64,000 nucleotides of DNA from contig JAAFJE010000014.1 in assembly GCA_013298025.1 (NCBI GenBank), forward strand, positions 1 through 64,000. The letters are read 5' to 3'. The notes below the pieces were generated by a model. That model was not told where the DNA came from, made no database searches, and saw only the letters and a program-made list of their open reading frames with translations. Numbering within the stretch: the stretch's first letter is position 1; every line of letters begins with the position of its first letter. Source of the DNA: Cytophagales bacterium. GTDB taxonomy: Bacteria > Bacteroidota > Bacteroidia > Cytophagales > Spirosomataceae. A program made the position numbers and the translations under genes. Shown here one piece after another: positions 28,986 to 36,539 of the stretch.

Positions 28986-29192
28986 TTAGAGATGGGTTAG
29001 CCATGCAGCACTTTGAATGAATACTTTTCCCAACCAACAGCAAAACGTCCAAGTGTTTTCTTTTCCTAGCAAAACCACCGCAAGACCAATATAGGTGACA
29101 CCTACGATGAGCCACATTAAGACGGTTTCGAGCGCTATTTCGCTGCGTTGAGTGATGATAATTTCGCTTTTGAGCACTTGAACGTTTTCCAT
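28986..29192 (-). CDS. Small two-helix membrane protein
   Basis: The 68-residue protein has a charged N terminus (MENVQVLKSEIIITQRSEIA). A transmembrane segment at about 24-43 (LMWLIVGVTYIGLAVVLLG) and a second at about 49-66 follow. I do not recognise the family. Its position between the exporter and the sterol-desaturase-like gene, all on one strand, and its clean membrane topology suggest a real gene. A longer reading frame on the same strand overlaps it but encodes an Arg/His-rich nonsense-like protein. Confidence 0.5.
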   Translation of the reverse strand: MENVQVLKSEIIITQRSEIALETVLMWLIVGVTYIGLAVVLLGKENTWTFCCWLGKVFIQSAAWLTHL

Positions 29193-29307
29193 AAGATTTG
29201 CTTGTTAAAAGTTGATTGGTTTTGAGCCAAGAAACATACACTTGATAGCAAGGTATCTGTTTTGTATATATAAATACCTGATTTTTAGAGCTTACAAATA
29301 AATTTAC

Positions 29308-30510
29308 CTAAACCTGAATGCCATACAACAAACGTAAATACTGATGATGAAATGTTTTGAAAAACAAACTAATGATACCAATAAAACTTGCCAACACAAT
29401 ACTCGATGCGAGGGTTGGCATGAGTAAGATTAGTAGGCAAAGACGGGCATATTCGAGGTAAAAAATCCATCGTTTTTGCTCTAATAATGCACCGCAATTG
29501 ATGAGAGTAATTAAAATAATACAGGATAAAATGGCTTGGGTTGTCCAAGCTATATGAGCTTGGTAATAAATAAAACCAAATAATCCTACAAGGGTGAGTA
29601 CAAGTTGTACACTTACATAAGTCCTAAATCTACCCGAAGCAACCGTTTCTTTTTTGCGAACTAAAAACTTCTCTTCGAGCATTGCCCGAATGGCTGGGTC
29701 GATTTTTTCAGGCTTTCCAAATAAGATTTTTATCTTTTCTTTCCACGAATCGGCTTGGCGACAAGCGTACCAAAGCTCTAACATAAAATGAAAGTGTTGC
29801 CAAAGAAAACTATAACTTTTCAAAGGTTTGGTTAAGCCATAAATGGGTTCTTCTACCTCTTCGGCGAATGTGCCAAATATCTTATCCCAAATAATAAACA
29901 TATCGCTGTAGTTTTTATCTAGGTATTGTTCGTTACAGGCATGATGCACCCTGTGGTGCGATGGCGTAACCAAAATGTATTCTAAAAAGCCCAATTTGCC
30001 AATGGTACGTGTATGGGTAAAAAACGGATAAATGCCATGAATCAACAACACAACCGTAATCATGTCGGCGGAGAACCCGATAACAGGAAGCACCGACCAA
30101 AAGAAAGTACGAGCAATGGCTTGAAAAATAGTGATGCGTGCCGATACCGTAAAATTAAACTCTTCGCTTTGATGATGCACAATATGGACACTCCAAAGTA
30201 CATTTACTTCATGTCCCAAACGATGGTACCAATACCAAAGCAAATCGGTCAACAAAAACAACGCCACCCACGATAAAAGACTTGACTGAATCGTGAACAA
30301 GCCTAGATGCTTTTGTAAATAATCATAAAAAAAGTAAAATAATCCTACCGTAAAGCAATCTATGAGGCGTTCGGCGATGCCTACGTTCAAATTGGCTATG
30401 GTATCTTTAAAGTTATAGAGTTTACGACCTTGTTTACGTGCGATGAGCCATTCTGCAAGCATCAAAACAATAAACAACGGAATTGCATAAGCTAATAATT
30501 GCGTGTGCAT
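29308..30510 (-). CDS. Sterol desaturase / fatty acid hydroxylase family protein
   Basis: The 400-residue integral membrane di-iron oxygenase shows the His boxes HRLGH, HIVHHQS and HRVHH at about residues 95-200, in the spacing of the FA_hydroxylase superfamily. About four helices precede or surround them. A C-terminal extension with three or four more helices resembles alkylglycerol-monooxygenase-like members. It would hydroxylate or desaturate a lipid with O2. Its link to the sulfite cluster is only positional; sulfonolipid modification is a possibility because Cytophagales make sulfonolipids, but nothing in the sequence proves it. Confidence 0.85.
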   Translation of the reverse strand: MHTQLLAYAIPLFIVLMLAEWLIARKQGRKLYNFKDTIANLNVGIAERLIDCFTVGLFYFFYDYLQKHLGLFTIQSSLLSWVALFLLTDLLWYWYHRLGHEVNVLWSVHIVHHQSEEFNFTVSARITIFQAIARTFFWSVLPVIGFSADMITVVLLIHGIYPFFTHTRTIGKLGFLEYILVTPSHHRVHHACNEQYLDKNYSDMFIIWDKIFGTFAEEVEEPIYGLTKPLKSYSFLWQHFHFMLELWYACRQADSWKEKIKILFGKPEKIDPAIRAMLEEKFLVRKKETVASGRFRTYVSVQLVLTLVGLFGFIYYQAHIAWTTQAILSCIILITLINCGALLEQKRWIFYLEYARLCLLILLMPTLASSIVLASFIGIISLFFKTFHHQYLRLLYGIQV

Positions 30511-30564
30511 AAGTAGTCTGGTATTTATAGTTGATTGATTATTTGAAAATCCTAAGACTCAAAA

Positions 30565-30598
30565 CATTGGGTAGTTCCGGCAGGGAACGCCCCCAATG
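30565..30598. other. GC-rich two-tier hairpin in the leader of the hydroxylase gene
   Basis: An outer stem CATTGGG/CCCAATG and an inner stem GTTCC/GGAAC stack around loop GGCAG, about 55 nt upstream of the start codon at 30510. It is much richer in GC than its surroundings, so it may be a leader structure or remnant of a dispersed repeat. Confidence 0.35.
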
Positions 30599-30775
30599 CC
30601 GAGTACAATTCTCCAAAAACAATCTCAATGAATATGAATAAATGCCTAATAGCTACGACTGCCTGTTGGGCTCATGCTTTATCTTTTTAAAGCAAAATCG
30701 TAACACGACATGGCTAATTCAGTTATTTAATCAATGGTATAAATAGGCTTAGTTGTCAACACTATTGTCGCTCGC

Positions 30776-31396
30776 TTAGGCTGCCTGTTCCTTCACGATA
30801 TATACAGGAATGTTGCGACTTGCCCCAAAAACAGAAGCAAGCATTTCGGTGGCTTTCAAAGGCTTGTCGAAATGATAATCGATGCTAGTATAAACCACTT
30901 TTTCGTTTGGTGCAATCACATACGTTGCTGGCAAGTTTACATCTTCTGAAATGCCGCTTACATATTCCCAAATGGGATAAGCCGAATTGTACAAACCCAA
31001 GTGTGTGGCTAATTTATTTTTGGGGTCGGCCAAGAGCGTAAATGGTAAATCAAAGTAATGAGCCATATCGCTTACTTCTGCTTGCGATGCTTGTACAACC
31101 ACCAATAAATTGCCTCCCAAGGCTACAATTTCTGAAAAAGAAGCTTTGAGCTTATACAAATGCTGTAGCCCGTATTCTTGCCAACCACCCGATAAAAAAC
31201 TTATCACTAAGGGTTTTCTTTTCATCAGTGTACGCAACGAAACTGCTGCTTGGTTGGTATCAATATTTACCAGTTGTGTTGTATCAAAAGTAAGGTTGGG
31301 GAATTTATTTCCTACCGTAATTGTATTTTTCAACTGATGTTGATTATTGTATGTTTTTATTGGAAAAATCACATCCCAGTTTAATGTTGTTACCAT
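30776..31396 (-). CDS. Cysteine-less peroxiredoxin-like protein (AhpC/TSA fold)
   Basis: The 206-residue cytoplasmic protein has the thioredoxin/AhpC-TSA fold (VGNKFPNLTF opening; LADPKNKLATHLGL and LPATYVIAPNEKV later motifs). The active-site position, W-C-P-Y-C in peroxiredoxin-like relatives, reads W72-Q-E-Y-G76 here. The protein contains no cysteine at all, so thiol peroxidase or disulfide chemistry is excluded. It is a paralogue of the gene at 31656 on the same strand, and a tRNA-like element lies between them. A binding or sensing role is possible; the function is unknown. Confidence 0.8.
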   Translation of the reverse strand: MVTTLNWDVIFPIKTYNNQHQLKNTITVGNKFPNLTFDTTQLVNIDTNQAAVSLRTLMKRKPLVISFLSGGWQEYGLQHLYKLKASFSEIVALGGNLLVVVQASQAEVSDMAHYFDLPFTLLADPKNKLATHLGLYNSAYPIWEYVSGISEDVNLPATYVIAPNEKVVYTSIDYHFDKPLKATEMLASVFGASRNIPVYIVKEQAA

Positions 31397-31424
31397 CGGC
31401 GTAAATAGTAAAGGTTAATGTTGC

Positions 31425-31492
31425 GTCAAGCGTGGAGTCGAACCACGGTAAAAAGCTTTTCGAGCCTTTGCCTCGCCACTCAGCCACTTGAC
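31425..31492 (-). tRNA. Compact 68-nt tRNA-like element
   Basis: On the minus strand the ends pair as a 7-bp acceptor (GTCAAGT with GCTTGAC, one G-U). A 3-bp D stem with a GAGTGGCGA loop follows. The anticodon stem AAGGC/GCTTT carries loop TCGAAAA, the variable loop is short, and the T arm is perfect (CGTGG-TTCGACT-CCACG). At 68 nt it is shorter than normal tRNAs. Depending on register the anticodon reads GAA (Phe, but C at position 33) or CGA (Ser, U33 but poor stem, and no long variable arm). The discriminator is G, and CCA is not encoded. It could be a degenerate tRNA, a tRNA mimic or a plasmid-borne minimal tRNA. Confidence 0.45.
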
Positions 31493-31562
31493 TAAGCTCG
31501 TATGCGCTATTTATTCGACTGCGTTGTTTTGATGTTTCAAAATTAATACATTTAAACTAATT

Positions 31563-31583
31563 AATCTATAGACTTTATAGATT
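31563..31583. promoter_or_regulatory. Palindromic site upstream of the tRNA-like element
   Basis: Perfect 8-bp arms AATCTATA and TATAGATT are separated by GACTT. The site contains one of the recurring TATAGAC strings and lies about 70 bp upstream of the tRNA-like 5' end. Confidence 0.45.
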
Positions 31584-31655
31584 TTTAAGTAAAAAATACA
31601 TAAAAGAATAAAATAATACACAAATATGTTTTTTATTTATATAAAAGAAGATTAT

Positions 31656-32249
31656 TTATTTTTGAGATTTATAGTTATTGACAAATGCTTCTATTTCTTT
31701 AAAGGAAAGAAAGGTTTCAAATGTTTCATCAAAAAAATGATGAATAATCGTTTTGTTGGGTAAAATCAAAAAACTAGCAGGAAAAGGAATATTATGATAA
31801 ATACCCGACACGTATTCTTGCAAAGGAAAATCATGCTGAAATACGCCAAATTTACTGGCTATTTTGTTTTGAGGGTCGGCGGCTATGTTGAGGGTAAGTT
31901 TGTATCTTTCATAAATTTCCTGTAATTGATTTACCTCTACGTTGGTAACAACAAGGTTTTCAACTTGTATTTCTTCTAGTTTTTTCTGTAATTTCTGTAG
32001 CAACGAAAGTTGAATATCGGCATATTCATGCCATTGTGGTGAATAGAAAGACAAGAGCAGTGGTCGTTTGCGACATAGTTGAGAAAGGCTCATATCGTGG
32101 TGTTGCACCCGAATCAGGTGCTCTTGCCATATTCCAGCAGTATAGGCTATTGTAAATTCGGGGGCGATACTGCCAGCTTTCAAAGCTTTTTCCTTGAAGC
32201 TATGGAAAGGCTGATTGGAAGCTTTGATGAAGTTGAATGAACCAAACAT
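31656..32249 (-). CDS. Second peroxiredoxin-like protein lacking catalytic cysteines
   Basis: The 197-residue paralogue of the downstream cysteine-less redoxin shares the same order of motifs (AGSIAPEFTI, LLSFYSPQW, AADPQNKIASKFGV, EYVSGIYHNIPFPASFLI). The active-site segment reads W73-H-E-Y-A77, so both cysteines of the W-C-P-Y-C type site are gone. The only Cys (C59) lies before the central strand. The conserved W-x-E-Y in both paralogues suggests a repurposed site rather than random decay. It has no signal peptide, so it is cytoplasmic. A TATAGAC-bearing site lies at 32307 upstream of the start. Confidence 0.8.
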   Translation of the reverse strand: MFGSFNFIKASNQPFHSFKEKALKAGSIAPEFTIAYTAGIWQEHLIRVQHHDMSLSQLCRKRPLLLSFYSPQWHEYADIQLSLLQKLQKKLEEIQVENLVVTNVEVNQLQEIYERYKLTLNIAADPQNKIASKFGVFQHDFPLQEYVSGIYHNIPFPASFLILPNKTIIHHFFDETFETFLSFKEIEAFVNNYKSQK

Positions 32250-32327
32250 AAGTACTAAAGTAAAAGGTTAATATTTTTTAGGATGCAAATTATAAACTAT
32301 TTAATTTATAGACAAAGTATATTTTAA

Positions 32328-32357
32328 AAACCTCGGAAAGAATTTATTCCGAGGTTT
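32328..32357 (-). terminator. Terminator ending the long sulfatase-side transcript
   Basis: Eleven-bp arms AAACCTCGGAA and TTCCGAGGTTT are followed, on the minus strand, by a short T-run. It lies 30 nt after the stop of the DUF1080-like gene. Confidence 0.8.
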
Positions 32358-32387
32358 AGGGTAAAAGAGAGAATTTAAGAAAATCGC

Positions 32388-33068
32388 CTAATCAATTTTT
32401 GTGATTTTTATATCGGTAAAATGGGCTAGAGTACTGATGTCGAGCCACAAGCCGATGCTTCCCCGAAGGTCTTTGCCTTGTTTTAAATCGTTGACCAACA
32501 GCGTTGGATGACTTGCACCGTTGACATACAATTTGGCTGTTTGGTCTTGTACTTCGATACGGATGTGCGTCCATTCGTCTATTTGCAAGTCGGTATAGGC
32601 TTCGTATTTTTCTGGAAATTCTTTTCTAAGCTTTTGCCAAGGAAAGCCCGGATACGAAACATACTGGGTAGCGTGGTTGCGACGTACTTGGTCGTTGGCT
32701 CTTCCGTTGGTGGGTCTAATGTAAAAAATTTCGTAGCGAGAAGTATCTTCTGCTACTCGAAAAGCAAGTCCCACAAAGCCTCTTGCTCCTTCTACGGCAT
32801 TTTTATTGAGGCTACCCGCCACCTGTAATTCAATAACACCGTTGTGAAAATCAGTGTTATTGAGCCGTGCAAAAGTATATTTTTGGTTGCTGTCGGTAGC
32901 CTTGTGCTGTTCGAGTACAAACGATTCCTTGCCTTTGTAAACCTCTTTTTTAATCTCTACCCCATAAGGCGTAAAGCGATTGACTTCCAAGGGAATTTGT
33001 TGAGCAAAAGCTTTTGGAGCAATGCCTAACAGGATAAATAAGACTGTTTTTTTACTGAAAAAATTCAT
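32388..33068 (-). CDS. Secreted concanavalin-like (DUF1080-type) protein
   Basis: The protein has 226 residues from the ATG at 33068, which begins a signal peptide (ending APKAFAQ). The mature part is one jelly-roll of the 3-keto-disaccharide hydrolase/DUF1080 or laminin-G-like type (FHNGVIELQVAGS, FVGLAFRVAEDTSRYEIFYIRP, EWTHIRIEVQDQTAKLYVNG, RGSIGLWLD). Such modules bind or, in some cases, cleave glycans. It is the last gene of the sulfatase-side run, before a terminator, and could bind the sulfated substrate. Catalysis is not evident. Confidence 0.7.
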   Translation of the reverse strand: MNFFSKKTVLFILLGIAPKAFAQQIPLEVNRFTPYGVEIKKEVYKGKESFVLEQHKATDSNQKYTFARLNNTDFHNGVIELQVAGSLNKNAVEGARGFVGLAFRVAEDTSRYEIFYIRPTNGRANDQVRRNHATQYVSYPGFPWQKLRKEFPEKYEAYTDLQIDEWTHIRIEVQDQTAKLYVNGASHPTLLVNDLKQGKDLRGSIGLWLDISTLAHFTDIKITKID

Positions 33069-33135
33069 GTAATGTCGATTTAATACTTTTGCAATTCTGG
33101 TGAGAAAATAGGAGAATGGTTGAAAACCCATTCCA

Positions 33136-34566
33136 TTACCCATTCACAATTACTTTCTTTATCGGTGGTTTTTTCCAGTTGCCAGTTTTGAGGTATTCGT
33201 CGCTTGCCCAGTAAATTCTTACAGATAAATTAAATGCTTCTTTGGGGGCAGGAAGCCAGTTGTGTTCTTTGTCTTTGCTTGGGGCTTCGTGCTGAATGTA
33301 AATATCTAATGAACCATCGGCATTGTATTGGAGGTTGCTTCTATCGCCAATGGCGTAGCGACGAATGGCATTTTCTGCCAAATAGCCAGCTTTATCGTAC
33401 AAGGTAATCGACCAAAAGGCTCGTGCAGGCGGTGTTTTATGCGGCTCGAAATGAATGACATACTTGTTGTCTCCGTGCAATGCTTGCCCTTGTTCGTCTT
33501 GTTGATAGCCTAAATAAACGGCATCTTCTGGCCCTAAAGCACCCAAACCGAAATAGGCAACGGCGGCTCTTTTCTGGTATTTTGTACCATAATGCCCAAT
33601 CGTAACGTCTGGTTTACGGTCGTTGTCGTTGGTAAGAATCGTCCTTGCTTTGTCTAAGGCTGCGATGATTTCGGTAGGTAGCTTTTGTAAAGCGGTTTGC
33701 GTAGCTGTATCGAAGGCACTCAAACTGAATTTTTCGCCTGCTTTGATACCAATGTTGGCAAATTTCTCTAAAGCTGCTTTATCAGCTTCAAAAGCAGGAT
33801 TTTTTACTAAAAGCTCATTCAAATACGTAAAATATTCCTCAATGCTTAATTTTTTGAGGGCTTCTACTACGTTTCTTTTCGTTTTTAAAACTTGTGCTGC
33901 TTCCGTCACTTCAACCGAGTAGCTTATAGAAACAGCAGTGGACGCAACAGGTTCTTTTTTCCCTAACTGACTCAGAGGTGTCAATTTCAAACCGTCTTGC
34001 AGTTTGCTTACAAAGTTTTTGCCATCTTCGGGGCTATTCACTTGGATACGTCCGATAATCCAAACCAAGTCGGTTGGGGCTTTTACTTCTTCAATGCCTT
34101 TGGGTAATTTTCCTTGCCATTTTGGCCCCGTAATTACGTAGCGTTGGGCTTTTGTACCCGTGGTTCTTTTGCCGAAAGAAGCAAAAATGTTTGTCCAAGC
34201 ATCTTCCAAAGGAAAAACAGCGTAGCGGTCTTGGGTATCTGGAATATCCAAAACGATAGGTTCTGCTCCTAAATCCAAGAATGCCGATGAGTAAAAAGTA
34301 TCGTTATTTGGACGAACCACCGCCTTGAATGTATGGTCTGGAAAAGCCTTGCTATGGTTGAATTGGTTGGATGTTCTTGTTCCGAACGTACCTACAAGTC
34401 GGGTTAAATCGGTAAGAACCAAGGGCAAACCAAAAATATAAGCCTCTTTTGCTGTGGCAATTACCGAATCGTCGTTGCTGTGCAAACCTTGGGCTTTCAA
34501 TAAAGAAACCGCCGAAAGGACAAGAGAGCTGGAGATGAATGTTCTTCTATTGATGGCTAAATTCAT
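33136..34566 (-). CDS. Exported DUF1254/DUF1214 protein
   Basis: The 476-residue protein has a twin-arginine-like leader (INRRTFISSSLVLSAV). The DUF1254 domain spans about 40-170 (EAYIFGLPLVLTDLTR, VRPNNDTFYSSAFLDLG). The DUF1214 domain spans about 345-470 (ARAFWSITLYDKAGYLAEN, IYIQHEAPSK, VRIYWASDEYLKTG). The pair is widespread in bacteria and biochemically undefined. Placement immediately after a sulfatase, with only a hairpin between, suggests a role in handling the same substrate. A direct enzymatic function cannot be claimed. Confidence 0.85.
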   Translation of the reverse strand: MNLAINRRTFISSSLVLSAVSLLKAQGLHSNDDSVIATAKEAYIFGLPLVLTDLTRLVGTFGTRTSNQFNHSKAFPDHTFKAVVRPNNDTFYSSAFLDLGAEPIVLDIPDTQDRYAVFPLEDAWTNIFASFGKRTTGTKAQRYVITGPKWQGKLPKGIEEVKAPTDLVWIIGRIQVNSPEDGKNFVSKLQDGLKLTPLSQLGKKEPVASTAVSISYSVEVTEAAQVLKTKRNVVEALKKLSIEEYFTYLNELLVKNPAFEADKAALEKFANIGIKAGEKFSLSAFDTATQTALQKLPTEIIAALDKARTILTNDNDRKPDVTIGHYGTKYQKRAAVAYFGLGALGPEDAVYLGYQQDEQGQALHGDNKYVIHFEPHKTPPARAFWSITLYDKAGYLAENAIRRYAIGDRSNLQYNADGSLDIYIQHEAPSKDKEHNWLPAPKEAFNLSVRIYWASDEYLKTGNWKKPPIKKVIVNG

Positions 34567-34586
34567 ATCTTTATACTTGTTTCTTG

Positions 34587-34620
34587 ATTAAAAGGCAATT
34601 CCCGAAGAATGCCTTTTAAT
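34587..34620 (-). terminator. Hairpin between sulfatase and DUF1254 genes
   Basis: Eleven-bp arms ATTAAAAGGCA and TGCCTTTTAAT occur without a long T-run. It is probably a partial terminator or processing site within the operon. Confidence 0.5.
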
Positions 34621-34640
34621 CAATACTTGTTTACAAAACT

Positions 34641-36515
34641 TTATTTATTCGTTGTTGTGTTGCTGGGTTGAGCCTGTGTATTATTCAAAAGGCGAGCTTT
34701 AAAAGCTCTCTGAATCACAAATTCGGCATCTATTAATGGGTAAATGTGGTATTTGTCGGCTTCTGCATCGTATAAAGCTTTTAACTCTTTGAGTTTTTCA
34801 GGGTATTTGTTGGCAAGGTTTACACGCTCGTTGAAGTCTTCGTTCAAATTATACAATTCCCATGTTTCGTTGGCAGGGTCATTGGCGATTTTCTTAACAG
34901 GTTCGCCTTCGTAGCCTATAATTTCCAACAAATTGGGGTGATGTGCCGCACTTGCTTTCCAACCATCTTTGTAAATCGCTCTGTTGCCCAAAATAGTGTA
35001 ATATTGCTGGGTATGCTGTGAAGGGGCATTTTTGTTGGCTACGGCATACACAAGACTATTGCCTTGTAATGGGTTTTGTTTCACGCCACGTACTGTTTCT
35101 AATTCTTTTACGCCAATCAATTCTAAAACCGAAGGGAATAAATCAATCAAGTGTGTGTATTGTCCTCTGATGCCCGTTTGCTCTTTTGTCAATTTCGGAT
35201 AACTAAAAATCAAAGGATTGTGTGTACCACCCTCGGCATTGGCATCTTGTTTCCAAAATTTAAAGGGCGTATTGGCCGCCTGAGCCCAACCAAGTGGATA
35301 ATTGGCTTCGCTTGAAACGTCTTTTGTGCCAATTTTGTCGATTTGAGCAAGCAGCGTTTGCTTGTACTCTTCACGCTTTACTCGTGCTACGCCTAAACCA
35401 GCCCGATTGATAACGCCGTATTCGCTGCCTTCTTTACTGGCACCGTTGTCGCCGATGATAACAAAAATAGCGGTGTTGTCGTATTGTCCAGTTTTTTTCA
35501 AATGTTGAATCAATCGACCTATTTCAAAATCGGTGTATTCCAAAAAGCCAGCATATACTTCAAAGAAGCGAGCATACAACTTTCTCTCATCGGCTGGTAA
35601 ATCTTTCCAAGCCTTAATCAATTCGTTGCGTTCTGGCAACTGTGCATCGGCAGGTACAACACCCAATTTTTTCTGATTGGCTAATACTTTTTCACGATAC
35701 ACGTCCCAACCTTCGTCAAATTTGCCTCTGTACTTATCGCTCCATTCTTTATCTACTTGGTGAGGTGCGTGTGTAGCACCGGGGGCAAAATATAAAAAGA
35801 AAGGTTTTTCTGGGGCAATGCTTTTATGTTTGGTTAAATAACTGATAGCCTTGTCTGTGATGAGTTTATTGAGGTGGCTACCATCGGGCTTCACATGGGC
35901 ATTATCTTCTACTAAATCGGGTTTGTATTGGTCGGTTGCTCCACCCAAGAAGCCAAAATTATGGTCAAAGCCTTTGCCCGAAGGCCATCTATCAAAAGGT
36001 CCAAGGTCGGTTATTTCTTCATCAGGAGTCAAATGCCATTTACCCAACTGATAAGTACTGTAACCATATTCTCGTAAAGTTTCGGCGATAGTTCCATTTT
36101 CGGGCTGAATAAAACCGTGATACCCTGGATATTCTGCTCTGGCATAAGTATGCGGAAATAAACCCATGCCTGCGGTATGTTGGTTTCTGCCTGTCAACAA
36201 AGCCGTGCGTGTAGGCGAGCAAATGCCCGTTGTGTGGAAATTGGTGTATCGCAAACCTTTGTTTGCCAATGAATCCAAATTAGGCGTGTGAATCAGCCCT
36301 CCGAACGCACTTGCAGCCCCAAAGCCGACATCATCCAATAAAATCCAAACAATGTTAGGAGCATCTTTGGGGGCTTTTTTTAGGTAATTGATGTTTTGCA
36401 ATGGTGCATTTTTCCACGCAGGGTCAATTTTATTCTGTGCTAAAGTGCCTGTTGTTACACCCAAAGCCAAGGATAATACCGTGAGCTTTTTAAGCGAGGT
36501 TGTTCTACTTTTCAT
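34641..36515 (-). CDS. Arylsulfatase, AtsA-like, short form
   Basis: The 624-residue exported sulfatase hydrolyses sulfate esters with a formylglycine made from C99 in ICSPTRTALLTGR. The signal peptide covers about 1-26. The metal ligands DD (61-62) precede the motif, and KWHLTP and GDNGASKEG follow in the normal order. It belongs to the same subfamily as the 766-779-residue sulfatases encoded upstream (FHTTGICSPTR, TQYTHLIDLFPS-type motifs). It lacks their C-terminal beta-sandwich domain and stops about residue 600 with an NTQAQPSNTTTNK tail. It lies 24 nt after the preceding sulfatase gene. Confidence 0.92.
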   Translation of the reverse strand: MKSRTTSLKKLTVLSLALGVTTGTLAQNKIDPAWKNAPLQNINYLKKAPKDAPNIVWILLDDVGFGAASAFGGLIHTPNLDSLANKGLRYTNFHTTGICSPTRTALLTGRNQHTAGMGLFPHTYARAEYPGYHGFIQPENGTIAETLREYGYSTYQLGKWHLTPDEEITDLGPFDRWPSGKGFDHNFGFLGGATDQYKPDLVEDNAHVKPDGSHLNKLITDKAISYLTKHKSIAPEKPFFLYFAPGATHAPHQVDKEWSDKYRGKFDEGWDVYREKVLANQKKLGVVPADAQLPERNELIKAWKDLPADERKLYARFFEVYAGFLEYTDFEIGRLIQHLKKTGQYDNTAIFVIIGDNGASKEGSEYGVINRAGLGVARVKREEYKQTLLAQIDKIGTKDVSSEANYPLGWAQAANTPFKFWKQDANAEGGTHNPLIFSYPKLTKEQTGIRGQYTHLIDLFPSVLELIGVKELETVRGVKQNPLQGNSLVYAVANKNAPSQHTQQYYTILGNRAIYKDGWKASAAHHPNLLEIIGYEGEPVKKIANDPANETWELYNLNEDFNERVNLANKYPEKLKELKALYDAEADKYHIYPLIDAEFVIQRAFKARLLNNTQAQPSNTTTNK

Positions 36516-36539
36516 AATGGTTGTCGTTTTGATAAATCT

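Noticed and set aside
28969-29241. 90-codon minus-strand frame around the small membrane protein
   Set aside because: It encodes an Arg/His/Cys-rich product without a fold signature; the overlapping 68-residue frame has clean transmembrane helices.
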